Assembly: GCA_937926445.1 (NCBI GenBank)
Contig: CALBAK010000026.1
Location: 186,001-250,000 of the forward strand
Reading direction: 5' to 3'
Source of the DNA: an uncultured Alphaproteobacteria bacterium
Lineage (GTDB): Bacteria > Pseudomonadota > Alphaproteobacteria > Geminicoccales > Geminicoccaceae
DNA: 64,000 nucleotides
Under the pieces are notes generated by a model, which was not told where the DNA came from, did no database searches, and worked only from the letters and a program-made list of their open reading frames with translations. Positions 8,570 to 20,629 of the stretch are shown here, one piece after another. The translations under genes and the position numbers were made by a program. How positions within the stretch are numbered: position 1 is the first letter of the stretch; each line of letters opens with the position of its first letter.

Positions 8570-9046
8570 GCGCTTGACGATCCTGATCGTGCTCGTTCCC
8601 GTGAGCGTGCTCGTGGCCGTGCCCGTAGGCGCCGTGCTCGGGGTCGAAGGCCGCCTCCTTGCGCTCGAGCCGGGCGCCGAGCCGCACGAGCCTGTCTTCG
8701 AGCACGTGGTCGGGGCGGATCCGCAGCCGAGCGAGGAGGATCTGCGCCGGGGTGTGGCGGTTGCCGAGGTTCCAGGCCAGCCGGGCGAGGCCGCGCGCGT
8801 CCGACGCCAGCACCTCGACCACGGGCTCGGGCGCGGCACTCACGAGCACGCGCCGCCCGTCCTCGAGCGGGAGCCGATCGCCCTCGTGCAGATGCCGCGC
8901 CTCGGGCAGGTCGAGGAGGATCGTCTCGCCCGCATCGGTCCGGAGCGTCAGCCGCCGTCGGTGGCGGTCGTCGTAGGCGAGCGTCACGGCGTCCAAGGCC
9001 GGCCCCCCGGCTCCGCCCCGCTCTCGACCGCGATCGCCCGCACCAT
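8562..9046 (-). pseudogene. ureE: Urease accessory metallochaperone UreE, frameshifted near the N-terminus
   Basis: Nickel-binding dimer that hands Ni to UreG. ATG 9046 gives MVRAIAVESGAEPGG and then leaves frame inside a run of six G (minus strand, 9008-9003). One extra G there would restore PALDAVTLAYDDRHRRRL and the rest of the protein (LLDLPEARHLHEGD, ALDNLGNRH-like AWNLGNRHTPAQILL). The C-terminal tail is rich in His (GHGHEHAHGNEH), as in nickel-storing UreE proteins. A homopolymer sequencing error is possible here, but ureD, ureC and ureF carry lesions of other kinds. The stop overlaps the ureF start. Confidence 0.85.
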
Positions 9047-9073
9047 GCCGAACCCGCCCCGCTTCGATCGGTG

Positions 9074-10782
9074 TCAATAGAGGAAATAGCGCTGTGCCAT
9101 CGGCAGCACACGGGCGGGTTCCCAGGTCAACAGCTCGCCATCGGCCCGCACCTCGTAAATCTCGGGGTCGACCTCGATCACGGGCGTGGCGTCGTTGAGG
9201 ACCATCGAGCGCTTGCCGATGCCGCGCGTGTTCCACACCGCCTCGGGTGGCCGGGCGAGCCCCCAGCGCCGGCCGATCTCGGCCGCCAGCCCCGCGGCAC
9301 TCGTGAAATGCACCGCCACCTGTTCGCAGGCCCGGCCGAAAGCGCCGAACATCGGCCGCATGTGGACGGGCTGCGGGGTGGGGATCGAGGCGTTCGGATC
9401 GCCCATGGGGGCCGCGACGATGACCCCGGCCTCGATCACCATCTCGGGCTTCACGCCGAAGAAGGCCGGTTCCCAGAGCACGAAATCGGCGAGCTTGCCG
9501 ACCTCGACCGAGCCCACGAGATGGGCCACGCCCTGGGCGATCGCCGGGTTGATCGTGTATTTGGCGACGTAGCGGCGGCAGCGGAAATTGTCGTTGTCGC
9601 CCCTCTCTTCCGGTAGCCGCCCGCGCTGCACCTTCATCTTGTGCGCCGTCTGCCAGGTCCGACAGGTCACTTCGCCCACCCGGCCCATCGCCTGGCTGTC
9701 CGAGGCCATGATCGAGGAGGCGCCGAGATCGTGCAGGACGTCCTGCGCGGCGATCGTCTCCTTGCGGATCCGGCTCTCGGCGAAGGCCACGTCCTCCGGG
9801 ATCTCGGGATCGAGATGGTGGCAGACCACGAGCATGTCCAAATGCTCGTCCACCGTGTTGACCGTGTAGGCCGGGTCGGGTTGGTCGAGGACGGCAGGAC
9901 GTTGGCGAGTGCGCAGACCTTGATGATGTCCCGGGCGTGGCCGCCGCCCGCACCCTCGGTGTGGAAGGCGTGGATCGTGCGCCCCTCGAAGGCCGCGATC
10001 GTGCTCTCGACGAAGCCCGACTCGTTCAAGGTGTCGGTGTGGATCATCACCTGCACGTCGAAGCGGTCGGCGACGTCCAGGCACCAATCGATCGCCGCCG
10101 GGGTGGTGCCCCAGTCCTCGTGCAGCTTGAGGCCACAGGCCCCGCCCTCGAGCTGCTCGACGAGCGCCCGTTCGAGGCTCGCATTGCCCTTGCCGAACAG
10201 GCCGATGTTCAACGGATAGGCGTCGAAGGCCTGGAGCATCCGGCCGATGTGCCAGGGGCCGGGCGTACAGGTCGTAGCGGTGGTGCCGGCCGCCGGGCCG
10301 GTGCCGCCACCGAACAGCGTGGTCAGCCCCGAATGCAGCGCCTCCTCGCAGATCTGCGCGCAGATGAAGTGGATGTGCGCGTCGATCCCGCCTACGGTAA
10401 GGATCCGGCCCGCGCCGGCGATCGCCTCGGTGCCGGGCCCGATCACGATGTCGACCCCGGGCTGCGTGTCCGGATTGCCGGCCTTGCCGATACCGACGAT
10501 CCGCCCGTTGCAGGTGCCGACATCGGCTTTCACGATCCCCCGATGGTCGAGGATCACGGCGTTGGTGATCACCGTGTCGATCGCACCTTCGGCACGCGCC
10601 CGCTGGCTCTGCCACATGCGGTCGCGGATCACCTTGCCGCCGCCGAATTCGACCTCCTCGCCCGGGACCGTGTGGTCGCGCTCGACCTCGATCCAGAGCT
10701 CGGTGTCGGCGAGCCGGATCCGGTCGCCGACCGTCGGCCCGTACATGTCGGCATGGGCCGAACGGGAGATCCGGTAGGGCAT
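9074..10782 (-). pseudogene. ureC: Urease alpha subunit UreC, one frameshift
   Basis: Catalytic subunit of urease (urea to ammonia and carbamate). Active-site residues can all be read: nickel ligands in [13 protein letters not shown], the carbamylated Lys in [10 protein letters not shown], His in [12 protein letters not shown] and [11 protein letters not shown], and after the break [13 protein letters not shown] and the Asp in [13 protein letters not shown]. The first frame runs from ATG 10782 to about 9870 ([14 protein letters not shown]). Homology continues one base out of register ([13 protein letters not shown]) to the stop at 9074, so a single missing base at roughly 9866-9875 breaks it. 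The rest is full length, which suggests a recent lesion or an assembly error. Confidence 0.9.
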
Positions 10783-10786
10783 CGGC

Positions 10787-11110
10787 TCAGGCCTCCCGGT
10801 CCAACGGGCCCATCACGGCGGCGCGAAAGCCGAACACCCGCCGCAGGCCGGCATAGGGCACGAGCGTCACCTCGCGGCTCTGTCCGGGCTCGGAGCGCAC
10901 GGCCGTCCCGGCCGGGATGTCGAGCCGCATGCCGCGCGCCCGCTCGCGATCGAACCGGAGGGCCGGGTTGGTCTCGAAGAAGTGATAGTGCGAGCCCACT
11001 TGGATCGGCCGGTCGCCGGTGTTGGCGACGAGCAGCGTCATGGTCGGTCGGCCGGCGTTGAGCTCGAGCTCGCCCTCGGGGGTCACCACCTCGCCCGGGA
11101 TCACGGGCAC
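10787..11110 (-). CDS. ureB: Urease beta subunit
   Basis: Structural subunit of urease, 107 aa, intact. Family marks: [18 protein letters not shown] at the start (GTG 11110), [38 protein letters not shown], and [12 protein letters not shown]. It lies directly between ureA (one-base gap) and ureC (four-base gap). Separate ureA and ureB genes are the usual bacterial arrangement, unlike the fused form of Helicobacter. Confidence 0.97.
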   Translation of the reverse strand: MPVIPGEVVTPEGELELNAGRPTMTLLVANTGDRPIQVGSHYHFFETNPALRFDRERARGMRLDIPAGTAVRSEPGQSREVTLVPYAGLRRVFGFRAAVMGPLDREA

Positions 11111-11111
11111 C

Positions 11112-11414
11112 TCAGCGGATCGGCTGGTGGACGGTCACGAGCTTGGCGCCGTCCGGGAAGGTCGCCTCGACCTGGACCTCGGGAATCATCTCCGCCACCC
11201 CCTCCATGACCTGCTCGCGGCTCAGGACCTCGGCGCCGGCCTGCATGAGCTCGGCCACCCAGCGGCCGTCGCGGGCGCCTTCGAGGACGGCCTCGGTGAT
11301 CAGCGCCACGGCTTCCGGATAGTCGAGCTCGACGCCCCGTTCGAGGCGCCGGCGGGCGACCATGGCGGCGAGCGAGATCAGGAGCTTGTCCTTCTCGCGC
11401 GGACCGAGCTGCAT
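11112..11414 (-). CDS. ureA: Urease gamma subunit
   Basis: Smallest structural subunit of urease, exactly 100 aa as usual, intact. Family marks: [80 protein letters not shown]. The frame is open upstream, but ATG 11414 has an excellent GGAGGAGAC ribosome-binding site and is the conserved family start. It is followed by ureB after one base. The 189 bases between ureD and ureA hold nothing recognisable. Confidence 0.97.
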   Translation of the reverse strand: MQLGPREKDKLLISLAAMVARRRLERGVELDYPEAVALITEAVLEGARDGRWVAELMQAGAEVLSREQVMEGVAEMIPEVQVEATFPDGAKLVTVHQPIR

Positions 11415-11603
11415 GTCTCCTCCGGATCCTCGGCCGGCCCGGGACCCGCCGGTACGCACGGATTGCTGGCCTCGTGGACCACTCGGGAGCAAGACGGATG
11501 CCGGTCGGGAGGGTCGGCCTGTGGCGCGGCGACGGCTCGGCTCCTCTGCCCACCGATCGGGCGGGGTCTGCCCGCGAACGGGGCAGCGGCGCGCCCACGG
11601 GCG

Positions 11604-12366
11604 TCAACAGCGCCAGACCCGCGGCAGTTCGGCCGAGCCGCCGAGCGCCCCGGCGAGCGAAGCCACGGCCGGGGCGAGGGCTCGCCGCAAGTCGAAGCCG
11701 TCCCGAGCGAGCAGCCGGGCGAGGAGGCAGGGCGCTCGGTACCCCGCGGCGGTGCGGACGGGGGCGCCCTCGAGCCGCGCGCGCAGGGGCTCGAGCAGCG
11801 CTTCGACCCCGGGGCCGAGCGCCAGCAGGCTCGCGAAGGCGCGGGCGCCACCCAGCAGCGCCGGCCGATCCGCGAGCGCGGCGATCGGCCCCTCGAGCCG
11901 GAAGGGCTCGTGCCGGACGAGCCGGCCGTCGATGCGGATCTACCGCCGCTCGCGCAGCCGGCCGCCGTCGAACAGGATCGTCTCCTGCGGCAGCCTGAGG
12001 AGCGTGCCGCCCGTCTCCACCTCGAGTCGCGTGCGGACCACCGCATCGGGTCCGAGCGAGCGGTAGACCTTCTCGGCCGGCTGGCCGACCGCGAGGAGGG
12101 CCGCACCGGGCCCGATCGCGAGTCGCTGGTCGAGCCGGTCGCCCGCCCGCCGTGTTCAAGAGCACCGCCTCGAACGGCCCGACCGGGGCCTGCCTCGGGA
12201 AGCGCGCCTTGGCCGAGCCCGCTTCGCGATGGAGGAGGAGCCGGCTCGCGCCGTCGCGCAGGCCCACGGCGAGATCGAGCCGACCCGAGGCGCGCTCGAG
12301 CCGCGCCGCAGCGGCCGGGGCGGCCGGCTCCCCGCTCAGCGCGTCGCGCAGATCGGCCCGTAGCAT
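11604..12366 (-). pseudogene. ureD: Urease accessory protein UreD, frameshift plus internal stop
   Basis: Scaffold protein for nickel insertion. ATG 12366 (MLRADLRDALSGE) leads to LDLAVGLRDGASRLLLHREAG and the family signature AVLLNTAGG, then frame is lost near 12150. Homology resumes in another frame (DRLDQRLAIGPGAALLAVGQ, AEKVYRSLGPDAVV, LRLPQETILFDGGRLRERR), hits TAG 11942-11940, and continues past it (IRIDGRLVRHEPFRLEGP) to TGA 11606-11604. Two independent lesions make read-through improbable. The start overlaps the 3' end of the carbamoylase gene by 31 bases. Confidence 0.85.
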
Positions 12367-13244
12367 TCCGGCCGGCGATGGAGCGCAAAGTCGAAGATGT
12401 GGTCCTTGATCTCGCGGCAGCGGTCGAGATCGGCCCGGGCCACCGCGACCTCGTCCTCGAGCGTGCTGCACATCGCCACGATCTCGCCTGTGGGCGCCAC
12501 GATGCAGCTCTGACCGATGAGAAGGCAGCCCTCCTCGACGCCGCACTTGGCACTGGCCACGACCCAGGTGCCGTTCTGGTAGGCTCCGGCCTGCAGCACG
12601 AGATGGTTGTGGAAGTTCTGCAGATGGTCCTGCTGCGGCACGGGCGGATAGTGCTGCGGGGTGTTGTAGCCCACCATGACGAGCTCGACGCCGGCGAGCC
12701 CGAGAACCCGCCAGGCCTCGGGCCAGCGGCGATCGTTGCAGATCAGGATGCCCATCCGTCCGCCCATCGCGAGCGCGGTCGGAAAGCCCAGATCCCCGGG
12801 CTCGAAATAGCGCTTTTCGAGATGCTGGAAGGGGCGCCAGGGCTCGAACTCGCGATGGCCCGGCAGGTGGACCTTGCGGTACTTCAAGACGATCCGGCCC
12901 GAAGGGTCGACCAGGATCGCCGTGTTGAAGCGCCGCCCCTCCGCTGTCCGCTCGGCGTAGCCCAGATGGAAGGCGCAACCCAGCCCGGCCGCCGCTTCGA
13001 AGAGCGGCCGGGTCGCGGCGTTCGGCATCTCGGTCTCGAAGAAGTTGTCGAGCTCGGCCTCGTCTTCGAAGGCCCAGCGCGGAAAGAAGGTCGTGAGCGC
13101 GAGTTCGGGGAACACCACGAGCCCGGCGCCCCGCCCGTGCGCCTCGCGCAGGAGGGCGATAAGCCTGCGCACGACCCGCTCGCGCGTCTCGCTCCGGGCG
13201 ATCGGGCCGAGCTGGGCCGTGGCGACGAGGATCGAGCGGGTCAC
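12336..13244 (-). CDS. N-carbamoyl-D-amino-acid hydrolase (nitrilase superfamily)
   Basis: Cytosolic amidohydrolase that cleaves N-carbamoyl-D-amino acids to D-amino acid, CO2 and ammonia. The Glu-Lys-Cys triad is visible: Glu in FPELALTTFFPRW, Lys in KYRKVHLPGHREFEP, Cys in ICNDRRWPEAWRVLGL. The flanking text (QHLEKRYFEPGDLGFP, CIVAPTGEIVAMCSTLEDE, RCREIKDHIF) is that of D-carbamoylases rather than generic nitrilases. Length 302 aa is normal. It follows dpaL by 12 bases and overlaps ureD, so its ammonia and that of urease would come from one transcript. No hydantoinase is in the window. Confidence 0.87.
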   Translation of the reverse strand: MTRSILVATAQLGPIARSETRERVVRRLIALLREAHGRGAGLVVFPELALTTFFPRWAFEDEAELDNFFETEMPNAATRPLFEAAAGLGCAFHLGYAERTAEGRRFNTAILVDPSGRIVLKYRKVHLPGHREFEPWRPFQHLEKRYFEPGDLGFPTALAMGGRMGILICNDRRWPEAWRVLGLAGVELVMVGYNTPQHYPPVPQQDHLQNFHNHLVLQAGAYQNGTWVVASAKCGVEEGCLLIGQSCIVAPTGEIVAMCSTLEDEVAVARADLDRCREIKDHIFDFALHRRPECYGPICATR

Positions 13245-13256
13245 GGGCGACCTCCT

Positions 13257-14417
13257 TCAGCGGGCGAGGACCTCCTCGGGGGCTCGACCGACGAGCGCGC
13301 GGTAGACATCGGGGTCCGTTGCACCTTCCGTGCCGAAGACGAGCAGCCGGCTTTCGCGCCCGAGCCCGAGCGTCGAGCGGAAGGCCGGCACCGCCGCGAC
13401 CGCGAGCGCGCCCGCGAGCCCTGCGACCCCCGATTCGCCGATCGCGAGCGGCGGATCGCCCGCCACGCTCTCGGCCAGAAGACGCATGGTCGCGACCGCC
13501 GCGTGGTCGGGGATCGCGAGGAACGCGTCGCCGACCTCGTCGAGGATCCTCCAGGCGAGAAACGAGGGCTCCCCACAGGCGAGCCCCGCCATCACCGTAT
13601 CGAGGGTACCATCGAAAGAGACCGGCCGCCCGGCCCGGCAGGAAGCGAGGAGGCAGGCCGCCCGCTCGGGCTCGACGACGACGATCCGCGGCCGCTCGGG
13701 GCCGAAGCGGCGCTCGAGGACGCTCGCGACCGCGGCGGCGAAACCGCCCACTCCGCCCTGCAGGAACACGTGGCTCGGCCGCTCCGCGCCGAGTTCGTCG
13801 ATCGCCTCCTCGGCCACCACCGCATAGCCCAGCATGACGTCGCGCGGGACCGTCTCGTAGCCTTCCCAGGAGGTGTCGGAGACCAGGATCCAGCCCTCCG
13901 CTGCCGCCACCTCCGCCGAGTGCCGGACCGCGTCGTCGTAGGTACCGGGCACCACCCGCACCTCGGCGCCGAGTGCCTCGATCGCCCGCCTGCGGCCCGC
14001 GCTCACGCCCTCGTGGACGAAGATCACACAGCCGCAGCCCGCCCGCGCCGCACCCCAAGCGACCGCCCGGCCGTGATTACCGTCGGTGGCGCAGGTGACG
14101 GTGATCGCGCGGCCGTGGGCCGCCACGGCACGGGCCACCGCGAAGCCGCCGCCGAGTGCTTTGAAACTGCCGAGCCCGAAACGACCCGATTCGTCCTTGA
14201 ACAGCAAGGTGCCGAGCCCCGCTTCCCGGGCGAGCCCGTCGAGCCGGTGCAGGGGCGTGGCGGCGTAGCCCGGCCAGCTGCGGATGGTCGCCCGGGCCCG
14301 CTCGAGGCCCGCCTCGTCGAGCACTGCCCGGGCGACCGGGCTCGCCGTGGGCCGGGCGCGGGGGTTGCGCTCGAGCATCGCGGTCTCGGGGCGGCAGGCG
14401 GCGGGCAGGATCGGCAT
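13257..14417 (-). CDS. dpaL: Diaminopropionate ammonia-lyase (PLP fold type II)
   Basis: PLP enzyme that splits 2,3-diaminopropionate to pyruvate and two ammonia. The PLP lysine is in the family text LLFKDESGRFGLGSFKALGGG. Others are TVTCATDGNHGRAVAWGA, SDTSWEGYETVPRDVMLGY, LQGGVGGFAAAV (phosphate-binding glycine loop) and AIGESGVAGLAGAL. Starts at 14480, 14417 and 14375 are in frame; ATG 14417 gives the family-like length of about 386 aa. It heads the minus-strand nitrogen run and is divergent from glgP. Confidence 0.85.
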   Translation of the reverse strand: MPILPAACRPETAMLERNPRARPTASPVARAVLDEAGLERARATIRSWPGYAATPLHRLDGLAREAGLGTLLFKDESGRFGLGSFKALGGGFAVARAVAAHGRAITVTCATDGNHGRAVAWGAARAGCGCVIFVHEGVSAGRRRAIEALGAEVRVVPGTYDDAVRHSAEVAAAEGWILVSDTSWEGYETVPRDVMLGYAVVAEEAIDELGAERPSHVFLQGGVGGFAAAVASVLERRFGPERPRIVVVEPERAACLLASCRAGRPVSFDGTLDTVMAGLACGEPSFLAWRILDEVGDAFLAIPDHAAVATMRLLAESVAGDPPLAIGESGVAGLAGALAVAAVPAFRSTLGLGRESRLLVFGTEGATDPDVYRALVGRAPEEVLAR

Positions 14418-14624
14418 CGGCGGGGCTCGGGTGGGGCTCGCGACGGACCGGGCGGGTTTTCTCGCCGCCCGCCGGTACACGCAAGGCCGGTTGCGTCAAC
14501 CGCCCGTTAGCCCCAGGCTGCGAGAATCCGCGCGGGTCGGGCGGATTGACCGGTGCTCGGCCCGGCGGCAGCTTGCACGGCCGGGCGGGCCGGCCCCTTC
14601 GTCCGGCCCGCGAAAGGAGGTCCG

Positions 14625-17111
14625 GTGGCGTTGGAACCCTCGGCCGGGACGGTGGCGGCGCTGCGCGAAGCGATCCTGCAGAAGCTGACTTATGCGGTCG
14701 GCAAGGACGCCCGCAACGCCCGCATCCACGACTGGTACATGGCGACCGCGCTCGCCGTGCGCGACCGGATCGTCGATCGCTGGATGACCACGACCCGGCG
14801 CGTCTACGCCTCGGGCGAACGGCGGGTCTATTACCTCTCGCTCGAGTTTCTGATCGGCCGGCTGCTCGGCGACAATCTCTCCAATCTCGGCCTCCTCGAG
14901 GAGGCGAGTACCGCCCTCGCTCAGCTCGGCGTCGCTCTCGAGGAGGTCCGGGCGTGCGAGCCGGACGCGGCCCTCGGCAACGGCGGCCTCGGCCGGCTCG
15001 CCGCCTGTTTCGTCGAGAGCATGGCGACCCTCGGTATCGCCGGCTTCGGCTACGGCATCCGCTACGATCACGGCCTCTTCCGCCAACAGATCCGCGACGG
15101 CCGCCAAATCGAGTTGCCGGAGGACTGGCTCACCTTCGGCAATCCCTGGGAGTTCGAGCGGCCCGAGGTGGCCTATCGGATCGGCTTCGGCGGCACGGTC
15201 GAGGCACCCGAGGGGCCCTCCGGCCCCGCCCGCTGGACGCCCGCGCGGACCGTCGTGGCGATCGCCTACGATACGCCCATCGTCGGCTGGCAGGGCCGCA
15301 GCGTGAACACGCTCCGGCTCTGGTCGGCGCGCGCCGCCGAATCGATGCGGCTCGACGTGTTCAACCGCGGCGAGCATCTGGACGCCTTCGCCGAGCAGCT
15401 CGCGGCCCAGGCCATCTCGCGCGTCCTCTACCCCGACGACAGCACCCCGCGCGGCCTCGAGCTTCGCCTGCAGCAGGAATATTTCTTCACCTCGGCTTCG
15501 CTGCAGGACCTGCTCCGGCGCCATCGCAGCCAGTTCGGCGACCTCCGCTCGCTTCCCGACAAGGTCGTGATCCAGCTCAACGACACCCATCCTGCGCTCG
15601 CCGTCCCGGAGCTGGTTCGCCTCCTGGTCGACGAGCACGGCCTCGCCTTCGACGAGGCCTTCGCCCTCACGCGCGCGAGCGTGCGCTACACCAACCACAC
15701 GCTACTGCCCGAGGCGCTCGAGAGCTGGCCGCTGCCGCTCTTCGGCCGGCTCCTGCCGCGCCATCTGCAGATCGTCTTCGAGATCAACGCCCGCCATTTG
15801 GCGGCGGTCCGCGCGCGCCCCGATTGCGACGATCATCTCTTGCGTGCCGTCTCGCTGATCGACGAGCGCGACGGCAGGCGGGTGCGCATGGGCCATCTCG
15901 CCTATGTCGGTTCGACCGTGGTCAACGGCGTCTCGCGGCTGCACGGCAGACTCGTGCGCGACAGCCTCTTCGTCGAGCTCGACCGCGTCCTTCCCGGGCG
16001 CATCACCCATGTCACCAACGGTGTCACGCTGCGTCGTTGGGTCGAGCAATGCAACCCGCCACTCGCCGCGCTTCTCGGCGAGGCGCTCGGGCCCGGCTGG
16101 CAGGCCGACGGCGGGCGCTTCGAGCGGCTGCGGCCGCTCGCCGAAGATGCCGCCTTCCGCGACCGTCTGGCCCGTGCCCGACGCGCGGCCAAGCTGCGCC
16201 TCGTGCGCTGGGTCGAGCGCGAGCTCGGCGTGGCGCTGGACCCCGACGCGCTCTTCGACGTCCACGTCAAGCGCATCCACGAATACAAGCGCCAGCTCTT
16301 GAACCTTCTCGAGACGGTGGCGCTCTGGCAGGCGATCCGAGCCGATCCGACCGCCGACTGGCCGCACCGGGTCAAGATCTTCGCGGGCAAGGCCGCGGCC
16401 GGCTACCACCGCGCCAAGCTGATCATCCAGCTGGCGTGCGACGTGGCGCGGGCGATCCGCGCCGATCCCCTGGTCGGAGGCCGGCTCGAACTCGTCTTCC
16501 TGCCGAACTACAACGTGAGCCTGGCCGAGCTCGTGATGCCGGCGGCCGATCTCTCCGAGCAGATCTCGACCGCCGGCATGGAAGCTTCCGGCACCGGCAA
16601 CATGAAGCTCGCGCTCAACGGCGCAATCACGATCGGCACGCTCGACGGGGCCACGGTCGAAATGGCGGAGCGGATCGGCCCCGAACATCTGTTTCTTTTC
16701 GGGCTGTCTGCCGAAGAGGTCGCGGCACGTCGGGCCCGCGGCCTCGACATGGCGCAGGAGCTGGCCGAGACGCCGAGGCTCGCGGCCGCGCTCGAGGCGA
16801 TCGGAAGCGGTCTCCTCTCGCCCGAGGAGCCCGAGCGCTACCGGCCGATCGTCGAATCGCTGCGCCACCACGACTGGTTCGTGGTCTGCCCCGATTTCGC
16901 GCCCTACTGGTCGGCCCAGCGGGCGGTCGACGCGCTCTGGCGCGAGCCTGCGGCCTGGTGGCGCAAGGCCGTGCTCTCGATCGCCGGCTGCGGCTGGTTC
17001 AGCGTCGACCGGGCGGTCGAGGAGTATCGGGAGCGGGTCTGGGGACCGCCGACCGGGGCACGGCGGGCCGCCGAGTTGCGGGCGCGCTCGGCGCCGGCCG
17101 GGGCCGGATGA
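14625..17111 (+). CDS. glgP: Glycogen/starch/alpha-glucan phosphorylase
   Basis: Releases glucose 1-phosphate from the non-reducing ends of glycogen. Family marks: YYLSLEFLIGRLLGDNL, GNGGLGRLAACFVESMATL, YGIRYDHGLFRQ, HVKRIHEYKRQLLN, KIFAGKAAAGYHRAK, FLPNYNVSLAELVMPAADLSEQIS, and the PLP lysine in ASGTGNMKLALNGA. Length about 828 aa is normal. GTG 14625 has AAAGGAGGT just upstream, a near-perfect ribosome-binding site, and is preferred to the upstream in-frame ATG 14553. It heads the operon glgP-glgC-glgX. Confidence 0.97.
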   Translation: MALEPSAGTVAALREAILQKLTYAVGKDARNARIHDWYMATALAVRDRIVDRWMTTTRRVYASGERRVYYLSLEFLIGRLLGDNLSNLGLLEEASTALAQLGVALEEVRACEPDAALGNGGLGRLAACFVESMATLGIAGFGYGIRYDHGLFRQQIRDGRQIELPEDWLTFGNPWEFERPEVAYRIGFGGTVEAPEGPSGPARWTPARTVVAIAYDTPIVGWQGRSVNTLRLWSARAAESMRLDVFNRGEHLDAFAEQLAAQAISRVLYPDDSTPRGLELRLQQEYFFTSASLQDLLRRHRSQFGDLRSLPDKVVIQLNDTHPALAVPELVRLLVDEHGLAFDEAFALTRASVRYTNHTLLPEALESWPLPLFGRLLPRHLQIVFEINARHLAAVRARPDCDDHLLRAVSLIDERDGRRVRMGHLAYVGSTVVNGVSRLHGRLVRDSLFVELDRVLPGRITHVTNGVTLRRWVEQCNPPLAALLGEALGPGWQADGGRFERLRPLAEDAAFRDRLARARRAAKLRLVRWVERELGVALDPDALFDVHVKRIHEYKRQLLNLLETVALWQAIRADPTADWPHRVKIFAGKAAAGYHRAKLIIQLACDVARAIRADPLVGGRLELVFLPNYNVSLAELVMPAADLSEQISTAGMEASGTGNMKLALNGAITIGTLDGATVEMAERIGPEHLFLFGLSAEEVAARRARGLDMAQELAETPRLAAALEAIGSGLLSPEEPERYRPIVESLRHHDWFVVCPDFAPYWSAQRAVDALWREPAAWWRKAVLSIAGCGWFSVDRAVEEYRERVWGPPTGARRAAELRARSAPAGAG

Positions 17112-17225
17112 GCCCGGTGGACGGCGGTCGCGCGACCGTGTCATCCTCGCGGCCGTGTCGTCCTCGAAGCAGGCGGGGGAGGAGCGGCCGGCCGCCCGCC
17201 GGCCGCGGCGGATCGGGAGGGTGGC

Positions 17226-18479
17226 ATGCCGAGCACGGCGCTCGTCCGCCAGGCGATGGCCTACGTGCTCGCCGGCGGGCGCGGCTCGCGGCTCTTCGAG
17301 CTGACCGACAAGCGGGCCAAGCCCGCGGTCTATTTCGGCGGCAAGACCCGCATCATCGACTTCGCCCTCTCGAACGCGCTGAACTCCGGCATCCGCCGCT
17401 TCGCCGTCGCCACCCAGTACAAGGCCCACAGCCTGATCCGCCATCTCCAGAACGGCTGGACCTTCTTCCGTCAGGAGCGCAACGAGAGCTTCGACATCTT
17501 GCCGGCGAGCCAGCGCGTTACCGAGTATCAATGGTATCTCGGTACGGCCGATGCCGTGTACCAGAACATCGACATCATCGAGAGCTACGGCCCCGACTAC
17601 ATCATCGTGCTGGCGGGCGATCACATCTACAAGATGGACTACGGCGTCATGCTCCGCCAGCACGTCGAGAGCGGGGCCGACGTCACGGTCGGCTGCATCG
17701 AGGTGCCGCGCATCGAAGCCCAGGGCTTCGGCGTCATGCGGGTCGACGCTTCCGACCGTATCCTCGACTTCGTCGAGAAGCCGACCGACCCGCCGGGCCT
17801 GCCCGAGCGGCCGGACCTGGCGCTCGCGAGCATGGGCATCTACGTCTTCGCCACCCGCCTCCTGTTCGACCGGTTGCGTGCCGATGCCGCCGATCCCGCC
17901 TCGAGCCGGGATTTCGGCAAGGACGTGATCCCGAGGCTGGTTGGCGAAGGCAACGCTTTCGCCCACCGCTTCGCCCGTTCCTGCATCCGCTCGCGCGAGG
18001 AGGCCGAGCCCTATTGGCGCGACGTCGGCACCCTCGATGCCTATTTCGACGCCAACATCGACCTCACCGCCACCGTCCCGGCGCTCGACATCTACGACCG
18101 CGGCTGGCCGATCTGGACCTATGCCGAGATCACCCCGCCGGCCAAGTTCGTCCACGATATCGAGGGCCGGCGCGGCAGTGCCGTGAGCTCGCTCGTCTCG
18201 GGCGGCTGCATCGTCTCGGGTGCCACGCTGCGCAACTCGCTCCTCTTCACGGGCGTGCACGTCCATTCCTGGGCCCGCCTCGAGCGGGCGGTCGTGCTGC
18301 CCTATGTCGACATCGGCCGCCACGCCCGGCTCAAGGACGTGATCGTCGATCGCGGCGTGCGCATCCCTGAAGGCCTCGTGGTCGGCGAGGACCCGGAAGA
18401 AGACGCTCGCCGCTTCCGCCGAACCGAGCGCGGCGTCTGCCTGATCACCCAGCCCATGATCGACCGCCTTTCGAGCTGA
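17226..18479 (+). CDS. glgC: Glucose-1-phosphate adenylyltransferase
   Basis: Makes ADP-glucose, the committed step of bacterial glycogen synthesis. Motifs: [29 protein letters not shown] (nucleotide site with allosteric residues), [23 protein letters not shown], the GTADAVYQN substrate loop, [11 protein letters not shown] (catalytic Asp), FVEKP, and [16 protein letters not shown], with a C-terminal left-handed beta-helix. Length 417 aa is normal. The 114 bases after glgP hold the palindrome CGGTCGCGCGACCG and a short imperfect direct repeat, but no gene. Confidence 0.97.
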   Translation: MPSTALVRQAMAYVLAGGRGSRLFELTDKRAKPAVYFGGKTRIIDFALSNALNSGIRRFAVATQYKAHSLIRHLQNGWTFFRQERNESFDILPASQRVTEYQWYLGTADAVYQNIDIIESYGPDYIIVLAGDHIYKMDYGVMLRQHVESGADVTVGCIEVPRIEAQGFGVMRVDASDRILDFVEKPTDPPGLPERPDLALASMGIYVFATRLLFDRLRADAADPASSRDFGKDVIPRLVGEGNAFAHRFARSCIRSREEAEPYWRDVGTLDAYFDANIDLTATVPALDIYDRGWPIWTYAEITPPAKFVHDIEGRRGSAVSSLVSGGCIVSGATLRNSLLFTGVHVHSWARLERAVVLPYVDIGRHARLKDVIVDRGVRIPEGLVVGEDPEEDARRFRRTERGVCLITQPMIDRLSS

Positions 18480-18483
18480 GCGC

Positions 18484-20565
<2,082 letters not shown>

Positions 20566-20629
20566 CGGCCGCGGTCGAGCGCCCAGCGCCGGCCCGCCGC
20601 GGCATCGACCGCTTCGACCCGAGCGCTCC

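Noticed and set aside
11019-14510. A 1163-residue open frame on the plus strand across the urease/dpaL region
   Set aside because: It is the antisense shadow of ureA, ureD, the carbamoylase and dpaL; its translation is low-complexity Arg/Ala/Gly/Asp text typical of opposite-strand frames in GC-rich DNA.
17112-17225. The palindrome CGGTCGCGCGACCG and short direct repeats between glgP and glgC as an operator
   Set aside because: CG-rich palindromes of this length are common in such DNA, and no second copy or known regulator site was found.
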